Counted from the stretch's first letter, positions 42,931 to 55,082 are shown. The stretch is 64,000 nucleotides of DNA from Candidatus Pantoea carbekii (GCF_000971765.1 NZ_CP010907.1:496001-560000); one strand, 5' to 3'. Notes: generated from the letters alone by a model not told the origin. A program made the numbers and translations.

Positions 42931-43045
42931 AGATAATAAAAGCATATTAAGTTCTAATAATGCAGTTATTGATTAAGTTGAATAAATTCTGGATACATCC
43001 TATTTTATATGATTAAAAGGTTAAACCTATTTAACATTAAAATAG
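42931..43045. other. sucD: short gap after sucD
   Basis: Contains a small AGGTTaAACCT palindrome but no clear terminator for the suc operon. Confidence 0.3.
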
Positions 43046-43936
43046 TTAAAATTTAGATGATTCATGGAATAACATTATTTCTTTGACTGCTGTTCCAATA
43101 TCACATAAATTATGAACAGTTTTTACACCAGCTTCTTCAAGAGCAGAAAATTTTTCCTCGGCAGTGCCTTGTATCCCTGAAATAATAGCACCTGCATGAC
43201 CCATACGTTTTCCTTTCGGTGCAGTTACACCAGCAATATAGCTAACAACAGGTTTAGTGATGTGTTTTTTGATAAATTCAGCTGCTTCCTGTTCTGAACT
43301 ACCACCAATTTCACCAATCATTACAATTACTTTAGTTTGTGTGTCATTTTGAAACATCTTTAAAATATCAATAAAATTAGAACCTAAAATTGGGTCACCT
43401 CCAATACCTACACATGTTGACTGACCATAACCCATATCTGTGATTTGTTTAACTGCTTCATAGGTTAAAGTACCTGAACGCGATACAATACCAATACTAC
43501 CAACTTGATGAATATGGCCTGGCATAATACCAATTTTACATTGTCCTGGTGTTATTACACCAGGACAATTTGGACCAATCATTCTTACACCTGTTTCATC
43601 TAATTTTATCTTCGTAATTAGCATATCAAGTATTGGTATACCTTCTGTAATAGTAATAATTAACTTCATTCTTGCATCAATTGCTTCTAGAATGCTATCT
43701 TTGCAGAAGGGTGCAGGAACATATATCACTGTAGCGGTTGCGCCAGTCACTTCTATAGCTTCGCGAACAGTATTAAATATAGGTAGACCTAGGTGACTAG
43801 TACCACCTTTACCAGGCGTTACACCACCAACTAACTTTGTACCGTAAGCTAACGCTTGTTTAGAATGAAAAGTGCCTTGGTTACCACTAAAACCTTGGCA
43901 AATTACTTTGGTATTTTTATCAATTAAAATAGACAT
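43046..43936 (-). CDS. sucD: succinyl-CoA synthetase alpha subunit
   Basis: Converts succinyl-CoA to succinate with phosphorylation of ADP or GDP, in the TCA cycle. The 296-residue frame starts [20 protein letters not shown], carries the CoA-binding [11 protein letters not shown] and the phosphorylated histidine in GHAGAI. It is slightly longer than the E. coli protein at the C-terminus. Its ATG overlaps the sucC stop by one base (TAATG), indicating coupled translation. Last gene of the suc operon. Confidence 0.97.
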   Translation of the reverse strand: MSILIDKNTKVICQGFSGNQGTFHSKQALAYGTKLVGGVTPGKGGTSHLGLPIFNTVREAIEVTGATATVIYVPAPFCKDSILEAIDARMKLIITITEGIPILDMLITKIKLDETGVRMIGPNCPGVITPGQCKIGIMPGHIHQVGSIGIVSRSGTLTYEAVKQITDMGYGQSTCVGIGGDPILGSNFIDILKMFQNDTQTKVIVMIGEIGGSSEQEAAEFIKKHITKPVVSYIAGVTAPKGKRMGHAGAIISGIQGTAEEKFSALEEAGVKTVHNLCDIGTAVKEIMLFHESSKF

Positions 43937-45108
43937 TATTTGCCTGCCTGAGCCGCTATGACGACACTTTGCACAGCATGTCTTAGATTAGTACAAGCAA
44001 TGATATTTAGACCGCTATTTTCCAATTTTTTAGTCCCTATTTCAGCCTTATTACCTTCTAAACGTACTACTATCGGTACATTAATGCTGATTTCATTTAC
44101 TGCAACAATGATACCTTCTGCAATTAGATCACAACGCACAATACCACCGAAAATATTAATAAATACTGCTTTTACAGTATGATCAGACATGATGATCTTA
44201 AAAGCTTCAGTAACGCGCTCTTTAGTTGTACTACCGCCAACATCGAGAAAATTGGCTGGTTGACCACCATAATATTTTATCATATCCATCGTACCCATTG
44301 CTAAACCAGCACCATTAACCATACAACCGATATTGCCTTTTAGTGCGACATAATGAAGATCTAACAGCATTGCGTGAGCTTCACGTGGATCTTGTTGACT
44401 GACATCAAACATTGTATGTAATTTAGGCTGACGAAATAACGCATTTTCATCCACACTTAATTTACCATCAAGACATATTAAATCACCTTTTTTCGTAGAG
44501 ACCAAAGGGTTTATTTCTGCCATCATAAGATCACATTCTAAAAACATAATGGCTAATTTATTAAATATATTAGAGAATTTGATTATTTGTTGATGTGTAG
44601 TTAAACCCAATTTCAAGGCCATTGCTCTTCCCTGATATAATTGCACACCTGTTAATGGATCGAGCACTGTTTTATGAATTAAATGCGGAGTTTCTTCCGC
44701 TACTTTTTCAATTTCAACTCCGCCTTTAACTGAAGCCATCAAAATTACACGACGTGTGCTACAATCGATAACTGCACCAAGGTACAATTCCTGCTCAATA
44801 TCTGTTACTGATTCAACTAATATCTTATTTACTAACTGACCAACAGTATTAGTTTGATAAGTGATCAGACGTTTACCTAACCAATTTTCACAAAATTTAT
44901 AAAGTTCTTGTTGATTCTTAACAATTTTCACACCACCTGCTTTGCCACGACCACCTGCATGTACTTGACATTTTGCTACCCAAGGTGCTAAACCAATTTT
45001 TGAAGCTGCGTTTTCAGCTTCATGTATTGCAGTGCATATATAACTAACTGGTACTGGGATATCATACTGCTGAAACAATTGTTTCGCTTGGTATTCATGT
45101 AAATTCAT
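43936..45108 (-). CDS. sucC: succinyl-CoA synthetase beta subunit
   Basis: ATP-grasp subunit that binds nucleotide and pairs with SucD. The frame starts [15 protein letters not shown] and includes [33 protein letters not shown] and [16 protein letters not shown]. The open frame could begin four codons earlier at 45120, but the ATG at 45108 gives the family start and 390 residues (E. coli 388). It lies 72 bases after sucB. Confidence 0.97.
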   Translation of the reverse strand: MNLHEYQAKQLFQQYDIPVPVSYICTAIHEAENAASKIGLAPWVAKCQVHAGGRGKAGGVKIVKNQQELYKFCENWLGKRLITYQTNTVGQLVNKILVESVTDIEQELYLGAVIDCSTRRVILMASVKGGVEIEKVAEETPHLIHKTVLDPLTGVQLYQGRAMALKLGLTTHQQIIKFSNIFNKLAIMFLECDLMMAEINPLVSTKKGDLICLDGKLSVDENALFRQPKLHTMFDVSQQDPREAHAMLLDLHYVALKGNIGCMVNGAGLAMGTMDMIKYYGGQPANFLDVGGSTTKERVTEAFKIIMSDHTVKAVFINIFGGIVRCDLIAEGIIVAVNEISINVPIVVRLEGNKAEIGTKKLENSGLNIIACTNLRHAVQSVVIAAQAGK

Positions 45109-45180
45109 GATGCTATCCATTCATATTTGAAAAATTAATAAAGATACAATACAACATAAAGATAGAACAATTGATGAAAA

Positions 45181-46419
45181 TCAGATATCTAAAAGTAGAC
45201 GTACTGGATCTTCTAACATTTCTTTCACAGTAACTAAGTAACCTACTGCTTCACGTCCATCTATTAGACGATGATCATAAGACAGAGCTAAATACATCAT
45301 CGGTAATACAACTACCTCACCATTACGCGCTATAGGACGATCTTTAATAGCATGCATGCCCAAAATTGCGCTTTGCGGTGGATTAATAATAGGTGTTGAC
45401 ATCAACGAACCAAATACACCGCCGTTAGTTATAGTAAAGTTACCACCCGTTAACTCCTCTACAGTTAGCTTACCATTACGGCCTTTTATTGCTAACTCTT
45501 TAATTTTTTTTTCAACTTCAGCCATACTAAGTGCATCGATATTTTTTAACAAAGGTGTTACTAAACCACGCGGTGTAGAAACTGCTATATTTATATCGAA
45601 ATAGTCATGATATACTATATCGTCACCATCAATCGATGCGTTTACTTCAGGAAAACGTCTTAACGCTTCTAATACTGCTTTAATATAAAATGACATAAAC
45701 CCTAAACGTACTGCATAACGTTTTTCAAAGTTCTCACCGTACTGTTTACGTAAATCAATAATCGGTTGCATGTTAACTTCATTAAAAGTAGTCAACATTA
45801 CAGTATTGTTTTTTGCTTCTAATAAACGTTCTGCTACGCGTTTGCGTAAACGCGTCATTGGCACACGTTTTTCTCTATCATAATTAGTTGATTGTTTGTC
45901 AGGAATGATAGGAATTGATATATTTTTATTAAGATTTTTTGATGAATCTATCAATCTTTTTTCTACATCTTCACGTGTAATCCGACCATCTAAGCCAGTA
46001 CCTTCAATACAACTAACTTCAAGTTCATTTTCAGCAATGAAACGACGTACACCGGGACTTAACGTATCATTCATCTTCTGTTTGAGAAGATTATTATTAG
46101 AGCTCTCTTGAAAAATAGAATCTTTAAAAATTAATTCATTATCTGGAATTTTTTTTTCATTGCATTGTTTATGACTATCTATTTCTTTTAGCTGTCCTAG
46201 AATTTGACGAGAAGTGACGATAGTACCTTCTGTTTGTAGAATTACTTCTAATATTCCGTTAGCAGAAGCAGGCACTTCTAGTATTACCTTATCGGTTTCA
46301 ATTTCAACGATGACTTCATCGCGTTCTATCAAATCGCCAGGTTGTTTGTGCCATTTTGCAACCGTTGCATCCGTTACAGATTCAGGTAAATCGGGAACAA
46401 GAATTTCTACGATATTCAT
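45181..46419 (-). CDS. sucB: dihydrolipoyl succinyltransferase (E2 of 2-oxoglutarate dehydrogenase)
   Basis: Core of the 2-oxoglutarate dehydrogenase complex. The 412-residue frame has an N-terminal lipoyl domain with the lipoylated lysine in [14 protein letters not shown], a charged linker, the peripheral-subunit-binding domain near residue 110-145 ([13 protein letters not shown]) and the catalytic domain ending in [16 protein letters not shown] with the active histidine. It starts 15 bases after sucA. The E3 gene lpd is not in the window. Confidence 0.97.
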   Translation of the reverse strand: MNIVEILVPDLPESVTDATVAKWHKQPGDLIERDEVIVEIETDKVILEVPASANGILEVILQTEGTIVTSRQILGQLKEIDSHKQCNEKKIPDNELIFKDSIFQESSNNNLLKQKMNDTLSPGVRRFIAENELEVSCIEGTGLDGRITREDVEKRLIDSSKNLNKNISIPIIPDKQSTNYDREKRVPMTRLRKRVAERLLEAKNNTVMLTTFNEVNMQPIIDLRKQYGENFEKRYAVRLGFMSFYIKAVLEALRRFPEVNASIDGDDIVYHDYFDINIAVSTPRGLVTPLLKNIDALSMAEVEKKIKELAIKGRNGKLTVEELTGGNFTITNGGVFGSLMSTPIINPPQSAILGMHAIKDRPIARNGEVVVLPMMYLALSYDHRLIDGREAVGYLVTVKEMLEDPVRLLLDI

Positions 46420-46434
46420 TGGTTTTCCTTTTTA

Positions 46435-49245
46435 TTAATCAAGCTTCAGCGCACTATTAACCAAGTCTTGCTGCTGTTTTTGATGTACGGACATGTACCC
46501 AACCGCTGGTGAAGCAGAAGCCTGACGACCTGCGTAACGCAGTGATGCACCAACTGGCAGCACCTCACGGAAATGATGCTGACTACAGTACCATGCCCCT
46601 TGATTCAGTGGTTCTTCTTGACACCAAAAGAAATCCTGAACATGACAATAGTTTTTTAAAATTTCTTTTATTGCCTTATGCGGAAATGGATAAAGTTGTT
46701 CAATACGTACAATAGCAATATTGATTTGCTTATTTTTACGACGTTCTTTTAATAGATCATAGTAAACTTTACCAGAGCATAAAACTACACGTTTGACTTC
46801 TTTTGGATTTAAACTATCCACCTCACCAATAGCCGGTTGAAACGTACTACTTGCTAACTCTTCTAAAGAAGAAACTGCTAATGGATGGCGCAACAACGAT
46901 TTTGGCGACATAACAATTAATGGGCGACGCATTCTACGCAGTACTTGTCGACGTAAAATATGATATATTTGTGCTGGAGTAGATGGTATACAGACCTGTA
47001 TATTCTGTTGTGCGCACAGTTGCAAATAACGTTCTAAACGAGCCGAAGAATGTTCTGGTCCCTGTCCTTCATAACCATGTGGCAATAACATCACTAGTCC
47101 ACACATGCGTCCCCATTTCTGTTCACCAGAACTAATAAATTGATCAATTACTACCTGTGCTCCATTAGCAAAGTCACCAAATTGCGCCTCCCAAATAGTC
47201 AGTACTCGTGGTTCTGTCGTTGCATAACCATATTCAAATGCTAGCACTGCTTCTTCCGATAACATGGAATCCCATACTTTAAATTGACCCTGTGCACTAT
47301 GAACATGATGTAATGGTGTATAGGTTTTACCATTTTTCTGATCATGGATTACTGCGTGACGATGGAAAAATGTGCCACGACTAGAGTCTTCACCAGATAA
47401 ACGAATACTAATACCTTGATCTACTAAGCTAGCATAAGCTAGGTTTTCTGCGCCTCCCCAGTCAAATAATTTTTCACCTTTTGCCATTTCTTGACGATCT
47501 TTATAAATTTTAGCAACACGTAATTGCATTTCAACCGACTCTGGTACATAACTTATTCGCAATGCTAGTTCTTGTAAGTGCTGTAGTTGAAGCTTTGCCT
47601 CATAGTGCTCATTCCAATCGTGATTCAGATACGGCGACCAAGTACGAGATTGAAGTTTCGTTGAACGCCACTCAGGTACTACGCATTCACCTCTATCTAA
47701 TCCGGTACGATAAAGGTTAACCATTTCAATAGTATCATGAAGTGTTACAATACCTTCTTTTACTAATTGATCGGCATAGATTATTCGAGGTGTTGGATGT
47801 TTTCTAATTTTTTCATACATCATCGGTTGTGTAGCAGTTGGCTCATCAGCTTCGTTATGACCGTGACGACGGTAACATACTAGATCAATAAAAATATCGC
47901 GTTTAAAAGTATTACGGTATTCCAATGCTAGACGAGTAATAAAAACAACTGATTCCGGATGATCAGCATTAACATGAAAAATAGGTGCTAAGACCATTTT
48001 GCCAATATCGGTACAGTAGAGTGTTGAACGAATATCTTTTAAATTAGAAGTAGTAAAGCCGATCTGGTTATTAATAACGATACGTATAGTACCACCAACT
48101 TCGTAACCGCGAGCTTGTGACATATTTAGTGTTTCTTGGACTACACCTTGACCAATTACCGCAGCATCTCCATGAATAGTAATAGGAAGCACTTCATTAG
48201 TGGTGTTATCTCCTATTAAACGATCCAAACGGGCTCGTACTGATCCCATTACCACCGGGCTAACAATTTCAAGATGAGAAGGATTGAAAGCTAGTACCAT
48301 ATGTACTAAACCATAACAAGTTTCAATATCTGAAGAGAAACCCATGTGATATTTTACGTCACCTGTACCCATGCACTCTTTATTGTTACCAGAAAATTCA
48401 TCAAATAAATCTTGAGGTTTTTTACCTAATACATTTACTAATACGTTCAGGCGACCTCGATGTGCCATACCTAGTACTACTTCACGTGTACCATTTTGAC
48501 CAGCGTAATGAATTATTGCACGTAACATAGGGATTAATGCATCCCCACCTTCTAAAGAAAAACGTTTTGCACCAGGGAATTTTGCGGCAAGATATTTTTC
48601 TAAACCTTCTGCAGCAGTCAGTTCTTTTAAAAAAGTTTTTTTTTGCTCGTTACTGAAACTAATATGATTCATTTCTGATTCAATTCGACGCTGGATCCAA
48701 TGTTTTTCTTCAATATTATTAATGTGCATGTACTCTACACCGATGTAACCACAATAAACTTTTTTCAGTAATGCATAAAGATCATCCAGCTTCATAGTTT
48801 CTTTAGGAATGGCAAAAGAACCAACGCTAAAGCTTGTTTGAAAATCATTTTGATCTAAATCGTAATAAGCCGGATTAAGAGCTAATATGGTCTCTTGCTT
48901 CGAAAGACACAATGGATCAAGCTTAGCATTTTCATGACCACGTAGACGAAATGCATTAATTAGTTGTAATACTTTAACTTGTTTGAAATTAATTATTGGG
49001 TTAATAATTCTAGAAGAGCAGTATGTTGTGTTTTTAGCCAATCGACGAAAGTACTCACGCATGGTAGAATGAAACACTTCAGGTTTTACACTAGCAGCAG
49101 CAAGTTGTTGGAATATCACACGCCATACTGTATCAACAGATTCAGGATCGGTGAGAAATTCTTCATAGAGTTGCTCTATGTAAGATTGATTCGCGCCAGC
49201 TAGCCAGGAGGAGTCCAGCCAGAATTTCATCGCGCTGTTCTGCAT
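46435..49245 (-). CDS. sucA: 2-oxoglutarate dehydrogenase E1
   Basis: Thiamine-diphosphate enzyme that decarboxylates 2-oxoglutarate and passes succinyl to SucB. The 936-residue frame starts MQNSAMKFWLDSSWLAGANQ, has GMAHRGRLNVLVNVLGK, HGDAAVIGQGVVQETLN, the TPP-binding region with VCYRRHGHNEADEP, and HGYEGQGPEHSSARLERYLQ. Full length compared with E. coli (933). It leads the suc genes, 220 bases after sdhB. Confidence 0.97.
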   Translation of the reverse strand: MQNSAMKFWLDSSWLAGANQSYIEQLYEEFLTDPESVDTVWRVIFQQLAAASVKPEVFHSTMREYFRRLAKNTTYCSSRIINPIINFKQVKVLQLINAFRLRGHENAKLDPLCLSKQETILALNPAYYDLDQNDFQTSFSVGSFAIPKETMKLDDLYALLKKVYCGYIGVEYMHINNIEEKHWIQRRIESEMNHISFSNEQKKTFLKELTAAEGLEKYLAAKFPGAKRFSLEGGDALIPMLRAIIHYAGQNGTREVVLGMAHRGRLNVLVNVLGKKPQDLFDEFSGNNKECMGTGDVKYHMGFSSDIETCYGLVHMVLAFNPSHLEIVSPVVMGSVRARLDRLIGDNTTNEVLPITIHGDAAVIGQGVVQETLNMSQARGYEVGGTIRIVINNQIGFTTSNLKDIRSTLYCTDIGKMVLAPIFHVNADHPESVVFITRLALEYRNTFKRDIFIDLVCYRRHGHNEADEPTATQPMMYEKIRKHPTPRIIYADQLVKEGIVTLHDTIEMVNLYRTGLDRGECVVPEWRSTKLQSRTWSPYLNHDWNEHYEAKLQLQHLQELALRISYVPESVEMQLRVAKIYKDRQEMAKGEKLFDWGGAENLAYASLVDQGISIRLSGEDSSRGTFFHRHAVIHDQKNGKTYTPLHHVHSAQGQFKVWDSMLSEEAVLAFEYGYATTEPRVLTIWEAQFGDFANGAQVVIDQFISSGEQKWGRMCGLVMLLPHGYEGQGPEHSSARLERYLQLCAQQNIQVCIPSTPAQIYHILRRQVLRRMRRPLIVMSPKSLLRHPLAVSSLEELASSTFQPAIGEVDSLNPKEVKRVVLCSGKVYYDLLKERRKNKQINIAIVRIEQLYPFPHKAIKEILKNYCHVQDFFWCQEEPLNQGAWYCSQHHFREVLPVGASLRYAGRQASASPAVGYMSVHQKQQQDLVNSALKLD

Positions 49246-49465
49246 TTTGATCCCTTAAGCATCATTTATGTTTTGAGGTTTTATTTTTTGCTAAAGTCGC
49301 GACTTGTTATGATAAGCATCAGCGATATTAACATTATTGCAATACGAGGTCGAACTACTTCTATCTATACATTACATTTTATAATTATTAAGGATGGTTT
49401 ATACCGAATTTACAAGTTTTTTAAAAAAATAGGAATATCATTTTGATGAAACAATTTTTTTCTAA

Positions 49466-50185
49466 TTAACATACTTCCTGTCGTACAAGGAGCGATTTAA
49501 TTTTTCCAATAGCTTGTGCTGGATTAAGTCCTTTAGGACATACATTTACGCAATTCATAATACTATGGCAACGAAATACACTGAAAGCATCTTTGAGATT
49601 AGCCAAACGTGTTTGAGTTTCTGTATCGCGGCTATCGATTAGAAATCGATATGCAGTTAACAAGCCAGCTGGACCAATGAATTTATCTGGATTCCACCAA
49701 AAAGACGGGCAGGCAGTAGAACAACATGCACACAGAACACATTCGTAAAGGCCATCTAACTGTTTACGTTCATCAAGATTCTGTATATATTCTCTTACAG
49801 GTACATTTTCAGAATTATTCAATAGGAAAGGTTTAATCTTTTGATATTGAATATAAAATTTTTCCATATCAACTACAAGATCTCGAATAACTGGCAGTCC
49901 TGGTAAGGGACGTACCACAATTTTACGCTGACTATTTTTTATTGAACAAATTGGAGTAATACATGCTAAACCGTTTTTTCCATTTATATTTAGACCATCC
50001 GAACCACATACACCTTCTCGACAAGAACGACGAAAAGTTAATGTTGGATCCTTTTCTTTTAAACGAATCAATACTTCTAATAACATCATTTTACCATCAT
50101 CGTCTACTTTTAAAATGAAATCCTGCATATATGGTTTGTCATCAAAACTCGGGTTATAACGATAAATAGATAATTGCAGTTCCAT
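49466..50185 (-). CDS. sdhB: succinate dehydrogenase iron-sulfur subunit
   Basis: Carries electrons from SdhA to quinone through three iron-sulfur clusters at the inner membrane. The 239-residue frame shows the [2Fe-2S] ligands in SCREGVCGSDGLN and the later LACI, then CVLCACCSTACPSFWW and CHSIMNCVNVCPKGLNP for the [4Fe-4S] and [3Fe-4S] clusters. It follows sdhA by 18 bases. Confidence 0.97.
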   Translation of the reverse strand: MELQLSIYRYNPSFDDKPYMQDFILKVDDDGKMMLLEVLIRLKEKDPTLTFRRSCREGVCGSDGLNINGKNGLACITPICSIKNSQRKIVVRPLPGLPVIRDLVVDMEKFYIQYQKIKPFLLNNSENVPVREYIQNLDERKQLDGLYECVLCACCSTACPSFWWNPDKFIGPAGLLTAYRFLIDSRDTETQTRLANLKDAFSVFRCHSIMNCVNVCPKGLNPAQAIGKIKSLLVRQEVC

Positions 50186-50203
50186 GATGACCTGCCTAAT
50201 TGA

Positions 50204-51973
50204 TTAATAAGTACGAATTTTTGGCGGAAAAGCCGCACGTAATTTTGGACTCATGTTTACTTTACGATTTATTACAATTTCAGTTTGTGGTATATAGAGA
50301 CTATGACATAGCCAATTTTCATCATCGCGTTCAGGATAGTCAAAACGGCTATGTGCACCTCGACTTTCAGTACGAAAGTTAGCCGAAACAGCTGTGGCAT
50401 ATGCGGTTTCCATCAAATTATCTAATTCAAAACATTCAATGCGTTGAGTGTTAAAATCGCGCGAACGGTCGTCGAGCCGCGCCAATTTTAATCGTTTACG
50501 AATAGATTGTAATTCTTCTAAACCCTGTTTCATTGATTTGCCTTCACGAAAAACTGAAAAATTGTTTTGCATACATTTCTGAAGTGCCTTATAAACATTT
50601 ATTGGATCTTCACCCGTAGTATTATTTTGCCAATGGTTAAAACGTTTTATAGCCGCATCAATTTCATCCAATGTTGCATTACGCAATGGTCCTTGTTCTT
50701 GAATACATTCCATTAAATGAATACCAGCTGCACGACCAAATACTACTAAATCTAACAGTGAATTACCACCAAGACGATTAGCGCCGTGTACTGATACACA
50801 TGCCACTTCCCCTACTGCAAATAAGCCAGGTATTATTTCGTCCTCACCTTTTTGGTTCAGGCGTAATGCTTGACCAGTAATTTTAGTTGGAATACCTCCC
50901 ATCATGTAATGACAAGTTGGAATAACAGGGATTGCTTCTTTAAGGGGATCGACATGGGCAAATGTACGAGATAGTTCTAAAATTCCTGGCAAACGAGATT
51001 CCAATATTTGAGAGCCAAGATGATCAAGTTTTAATTTAATATGTGGTCCCCATGGAGCATTATCAAAACCACGACCTTCTCGAATTTCGATCATCATTGA
51101 ACGTGCTACCACATCACGACTCGCTAAATCTTTAGCATTAGGGGCATAACGTTCCATTAAACGTTCACCATATTTGTTTAATAGATAACCTCCTTCACCA
51201 CGACAAGCTTCCGTTATAAGTATACCAATGCCTGCAATACCAGTTGGATGAAACTGCCACATTTCCATATCTTGTAAAGGTACACCTGCACGTAATGCCA
51301 TACCTATACCATCACCAGTATTGATATGTGCATTGGTAGTAGATTGGTAAATACGACCAGCACCACCTGTTGCCAAAATCGTAGCCTTTGCTTTAAAATA
51401 GACTATCTCACTTGTTTCAATACAAATAGCAATGCAACCTACAATGGCGTGATCAACATTTTTTACTAGATCTAAAGCGTACCATTCTGAAAAAATAGTA
51501 GTTTTATTTTTTAAGTTTTGCTGATAGAGTGTATGCAATAAGGCATGTCCAGTACGATCTGCAACTGCTGCAGTTCGTGCTGCTTGCTCACCGCCAAAAT
51601 TTTTAGATTGTCCACCAAAAGAACGCTGATACACTCGTCCATCTTGAAGACGAGAAAACGGCATGCCCATATGTTCTAATTCTAACACTGCTTCAGGACC
51701 AGTTTTACACATATATTCAATTGCATGCTGATCACCAATGTAATCAGAACCTTTAACTGTATCGTACATATGCCATTCCCAGTTATCATCATGGGTATTA
51801 CCTAATGCAACTGTAATACCTCCCTGTGCCGATACAGTATGGGAACGAGTTGGAAACACTTTAGATAACAACGCACAATTATGACCTAATTGAGAAATCT
51901 GCAAAGCGGCACGCATACCTGCACCACCTGCTCCAATGACTATAGCATCAAATTCTCTGATTGAGAATCTCAT
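50204..51973 (-). CDS. sdhA: succinate dehydrogenase flavoprotein subunit
   Basis: Oxidises succinate to fumarate with covalently bound FAD. The frame starts [19 protein letters not shown] with the dinucleotide-binding glycines. It holds the flavin-linked histidine in [10 protein letters not shown], the active-site HPTGIAG and the catalytic arginine region [21 protein letters not shown]. An upstream in-frame start at 51985 exists, but the ATG at 51973 overlaps the sdhD stop by one base (TAATG) and matches the family. Confidence 0.97.
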   Translation of the reverse strand: MRFSIREFDAIVIGAGGAGMRAALQISQLGHNCALLSKVFPTRSHTVSAQGGITVALGNTHDDNWEWHMYDTVKGSDYIGDQHAIEYMCKTGPEAVLELEHMGMPFSRLQDGRVYQRSFGGQSKNFGGEQAARTAAVADRTGHALLHTLYQQNLKNKTTIFSEWYALDLVKNVDHAIVGCIAICIETSEIVYFKAKATILATGGAGRIYQSTTNAHINTGDGIGMALRAGVPLQDMEMWQFHPTGIAGIGILITEACRGEGGYLLNKYGERLMERYAPNAKDLASRDVVARSMMIEIREGRGFDNAPWGPHIKLKLDHLGSQILESRLPGILELSRTFAHVDPLKEAIPVIPTCHYMMGGIPTKITGQALRLNQKGEDEIIPGLFAVGEVACVSVHGANRLGGNSLLDLVVFGRAAGIHLMECIQEQGPLRNATLDEIDAAIKRFNHWQNNTTGEDPINVYKALQKCMQNNFSVFREGKSMKQGLEELQSIRKRLKLARLDDRSRDFNTQRIECFELDNLMETAYATAVSANFRTESRGAHSRFDYPERDDENWLCHSLYIPQTEIVINRKVNMSPKLRAAFPPKIRTY

Positions 51974-52323
51974 TATATACCCCACACAACAATAACTCCA
52001 TAAATTACATAGAATAATAAAATTATCATAATTATAAATTGTAATACTAAACGTATTGCAATTGGTTTTACATAATCAGTTAAAACTTGCCACATTCCAA
52101 TCCAACCATGTAATAAAATTGCACATAATGTTAATAGAGTGAATATTTTAGTAAAATAATAAGCAAAAAATTTACACCAAATATTATATGTTAAAGGATA
52201 CTTAATGATCAAAAATACCGTAATATATAAAATGTAAAAACTAATGAGAACCGCAGAAATGCGTAATAATAACCAATCATAGATGCCATTTCGCCCTAAC
52301 GCAGAAGAAGCTTTACTTACCAT
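51973..52323 (-). CDS. sdhD: succinate dehydrogenase membrane anchor SdhD
   Basis: Membrane subunit holding heme b and the quinone site with SdhC. The 116-residue frame has three hydrophobic spans and the family segments [36 protein letters not shown] (heme-ligand histidine in LLHGW) and [11 protein letters not shown]. It overlaps sdhC by seven bases and sdhA by one, so the operon is tightly coupled. Confidence 0.96.
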   Translation of the reverse strand: MVSKASSALGRNGIYDWLLLRISAVLISFYILYITVFLIIKYPLTYNIWCKFFAYYFTKIFTLLTLCAILLHGWIGMWQVLTDYVKPIAIRLVLQFIIMIILLFYVIYGVIVVWGI

Positions 52324-52694
52324 ATAATGACTCCAAAAAAAATTGAGAGCAGCACAGTCAAAGCAAAAACTACTTTTGCAGCACGCACTCCCACTATTAA
52401 TGTTTCTGGCAAATAGCCAACATCCATCATTATATAACGAAAACCACTAATTACATGATATGCTAATATAGTTAGAATAGACCAAAGAATGAATTTCATG
52501 AAAAATCTATCTATAATACATGCGACTTGTCCAAAGCCTTTAGGAGAAGAAAGAGAAAGGTCCAATAACCAAAGCAGTACTCCTAAAGCAAAAAAAATAC
52601 TTACGCCAGAAACACGATGTAAAATAGAAGATATGGCAGTAAGAGGGAAACGGATAGTTGTTAGATTCAAATTAACAGGTCTTTTTTTTTTCAC
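52317..52694 (-). CDS. sdhC: succinate dehydrogenase cytochrome b556 subunit SdhC
   Basis: Second membrane anchor. The 125-residue frame has RPVNLNLTTIRFPLTAISSI, HRVSGVSIFFALGVLLWLLD with the quinone-site residues, and LAYHVISGFRYIMMDVGYL with the heme histidine. No ATG exists in frame upstream of a stop, so the start is GTG at 52694 with AGG seven bases before. Ten consecutive A follow the start codon at 52682-52691, a run prone to slippage. First gene of sdhCDAB-sucABCD. Confidence 0.94.
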   Translation of the reverse strand: MKKKRPVNLNLTTIRFPLTAISSILHRVSGVSIFFALGVLLWLLDLSLSSPKGFGQVACIIDRFFMKFILWSILTILAYHVISGFRYIMMDVGYLPETLIVGVRAAKVVFALTVLLSIFFGVIIW

Positions 52695-53333
52695 AGTTTT
52701 ACCTACACAAATCTTTTGATTTTGAAATCTTCCATTTTAGAATTACAATTAGTCTACAGTTTATTGGAGTCCACTGTAACTATTGCTGAAACAAAATGGC
52801 GGCATATATGCATACTACCTAATCATATCAATAAATTCAAAAATATTAGGCGACTTCTTGTTCTAGGATATTTGCACATTGAAAATGCAGTATAGAATTA
52901 TCAATTCATGATTACAATTGCTTACTTATAATAATCAATTAATTACATTAAACTTAATAGTAATTCTTAATTATTTATTTTAGGACTAAATTATTTTAAT
53001 TATTTAAATAAAAAGTAATTAATTTTAATAATTAAATAAATTTATTTAATAAAAATTGTAAAAATATGCTGTTCCTGAAGCTTAGATTATGTAAGATTAC
53101 TTATGTGACAATATATAAGCTATAACATAACAGGTTTTTAAAATCTATACTGTATAATATATAATACCTTTACATTGTCAGTAGCTTGAAAATATCTTCC
53201 GCTCTGTAATTTTGGACGATATTTTTTAAGCAAAAAGTAATGCTATGAAATTTTAGTATTACTTAATTATTAAAATTTTTTCCAGTGTCTCAAATCCTTA
53301 CATGCATGTTTAGAAGCGCTATGGAGACGAAAA
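52695..53333. promoter_or_regulatory. divergent sdhC/gltA control region
   Basis: 639 bases between the divergent sdh-suc operon and gltA, similar in size to the same interval in E. coli, where ArcA, CRP and others act. The A+T content hides individual sites. The interval's retained size, among many shrunken ones, suggests it is still in use. Confidence 0.5.
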
Positions 53334-54620
53334 ATGACAGATAATAAAATCACTGTAAATTTACAAGATGACACTTTTCTTGAACTGAATGTAATACAAG
53401 GCACGCTAGGACCGGCTGTTATTGATGTGCGTCTACTCGGTTCTAAGGGTCTGTTCACTTTTGATCCCGGTTTTACTTCAACTGCATCATGTAAATCTAA
53501 AATTACTTTTATTAATGGCGATGAAGGAATTTTATTACATCGTGGTTTTCCTATTGACCAGTTAGCAATCCACTCTAACTATCTTGAAGTTTGTTACATT
53601 TTGCTTAATGGGGAATCACCTACTCAGATACAGTATGATGAATTTCGCACTACCGTTATTCGTCATACTATGATTCATGAACAAATTACTCGTCTATTCC
53701 ATGGTTTTCGACGTGACTCACATCCTATGGCAGTAATGTGTGGCGTTACTGGTGCATTAGCAGCATTTTACCATGATTCCCTGGATGTCAAAATTAAAAG
53801 TCATCGCGAAACTGCAGCCTTTCGTTTACTTTCAAAAATGCCAACTATGGCTTCTATGTGCTATAAATACTTAATTGGTCAACCCTTTATATATCCGCGT
53901 AATGATCTTTCCTATGCGGCTAATTTTCTGTATATGATGTTTTCAACACCCTGTGAAGAGTATAAAGTGAATCCAGTACTAGAACGGGCAATGGATCGTA
54001 TTTTAATATTGCATGCTGATCATGAACAAAATGCATCGACTTCTACTGTACGCACTGCTGGTTCTTCAGGTACTAACCCTTTTTCCTGTATCGCATCCGG
54101 TATTGCTTCACTATGGGGACCTGCACATGGCGGAGCTAATGAAGCCACATTACGTATGTTGGAAGAAATTAGAACTATAGAGCACATTCCAGAATTTATA
54201 CGACGTGCTAAGGATAAAAATGATTCATTTCGGTTAATGGGTTTCGGACATCGTGTATACAAAAATTACGATCCTCGTGCAACTGTGATGCGTGAAACAT
54301 GTCACGAAGTATTAAATGAACTAGGAATGAAAGATAATTTATTAGAAGTAGCAATGGAGTTGGAACATATTGCTTTGAATGATGCGTACTTTATCGAACG
54401 CAAGCTATATCCAAATGTGGATTTTTATTCTGGCATCATTTTAAAAGCAATAGGTATCCCATCTTCAATGTTTACAGTAATTTTTGCTATGGCACGCACG
54501 GTAGGCTGGATTGCGCATTGGAAAGAAATGCATGATGAAGGCATGAAGATCGCTCGACCTCGTCAGCTGTATACAGGTTACGCTAAACGTGATTTTCATT
54601 CAGTTTTAAAAAAATTGTAA
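53334..54620 (+). CDS. gltA: citrate synthase
   Basis: Type II citrate synthase condensing oxaloacetate and acetyl-CoA. The 428-residue frame has the catalytic histidine regions [17 protein letters not shown] and [14 protein letters not shown], and the C-terminal [20 protein letters not shown] lies before the ATG. Divergent from sdhCDAB. With suc and sdh it gives most of an oxidative TCA cycle from this one locus. Confidence 0.97.
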   Translation: MTDNKITVNLQDDTFLELNVIQGTLGPAVIDVRLLGSKGLFTFDPGFTSTASCKSKITFINGDEGILLHRGFPIDQLAIHSNYLEVCYILLNGESPTQIQYDEFRTTVIRHTMIHEQITRLFHGFRRDSHPMAVMCGVTGALAAFYHDSLDVKIKSHRETAAFRLLSKMPTMASMCYKYLIGQPFIYPRNDLSYAANFLYMMFSTPCEEYKVNPVLERAMDRILILHADHEQNASTSTVRTAGSSGTNPFSCIASGIASLWGPAHGGANEATLRMLEEIRTIEHIPEFIRRAKDKNDSFRLMGFGHRVYKNYDPRATVMRETCHEVLNELGMKDNLLEVAMELEHIALNDAYFIERKLYPNVDFYSGIILKAIGIPSSMFTVIFAMARTVGWIAHWKEMHDEGMKIARPRQLYTGYAKRDFHSVLKKL

Positions 54621-55082
54621 AAAACAATCCATGAATATAAAGTCATATGATGATGAACATCATCTACAAAGTAGATAACTACCATACTAGCTGTAACTAT
54701 AAATAGTCCGAGTCCGAATATTAGCTAGTTGTTTAATCTTTACTTGTATGCTAATGTTACAAACAGTCTGTGGCTTTATAAAAGGTAATTTAATTTCTAA
54801 AAACATAGGTTATATAAACACATGTAAGAAAGAAAAAAATAGAATAAGAAAATTATATATTTTATATGTAAAGGATAATAGACATAGACATTAATATATG
54901 TGAAGATCTAAAGATAATTACGCAAGCATAATAGTAGTGATTTTCTTGATTTTAAAATAATGCAAATATTGTAGAAGTACTGTTATATTATTATTCTGAA
55001 AGAATTTACTAGTAATGAGTATTGATACGATGTATTAATTCAATTCTTCTTGAATTGAATTGATTATAAATCTAACTTTATA
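54621..55082. other. gap between gltA and nif3
   Basis: About 460 bases. E. coli has nei and the pxp genes here; none is recognisable. The nif3 hairpin lies at the right end. Confidence 0.45.
55037..55061 (-). terminator. nif3 3' hairpin
   Basis: AATTCAATTC / GAATTGAATT, 10-base arms with a 5-base loop, 21 bases after the nif3 stop on the minus strand. A+T-rich, no long T-run. Confidence 0.5.
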
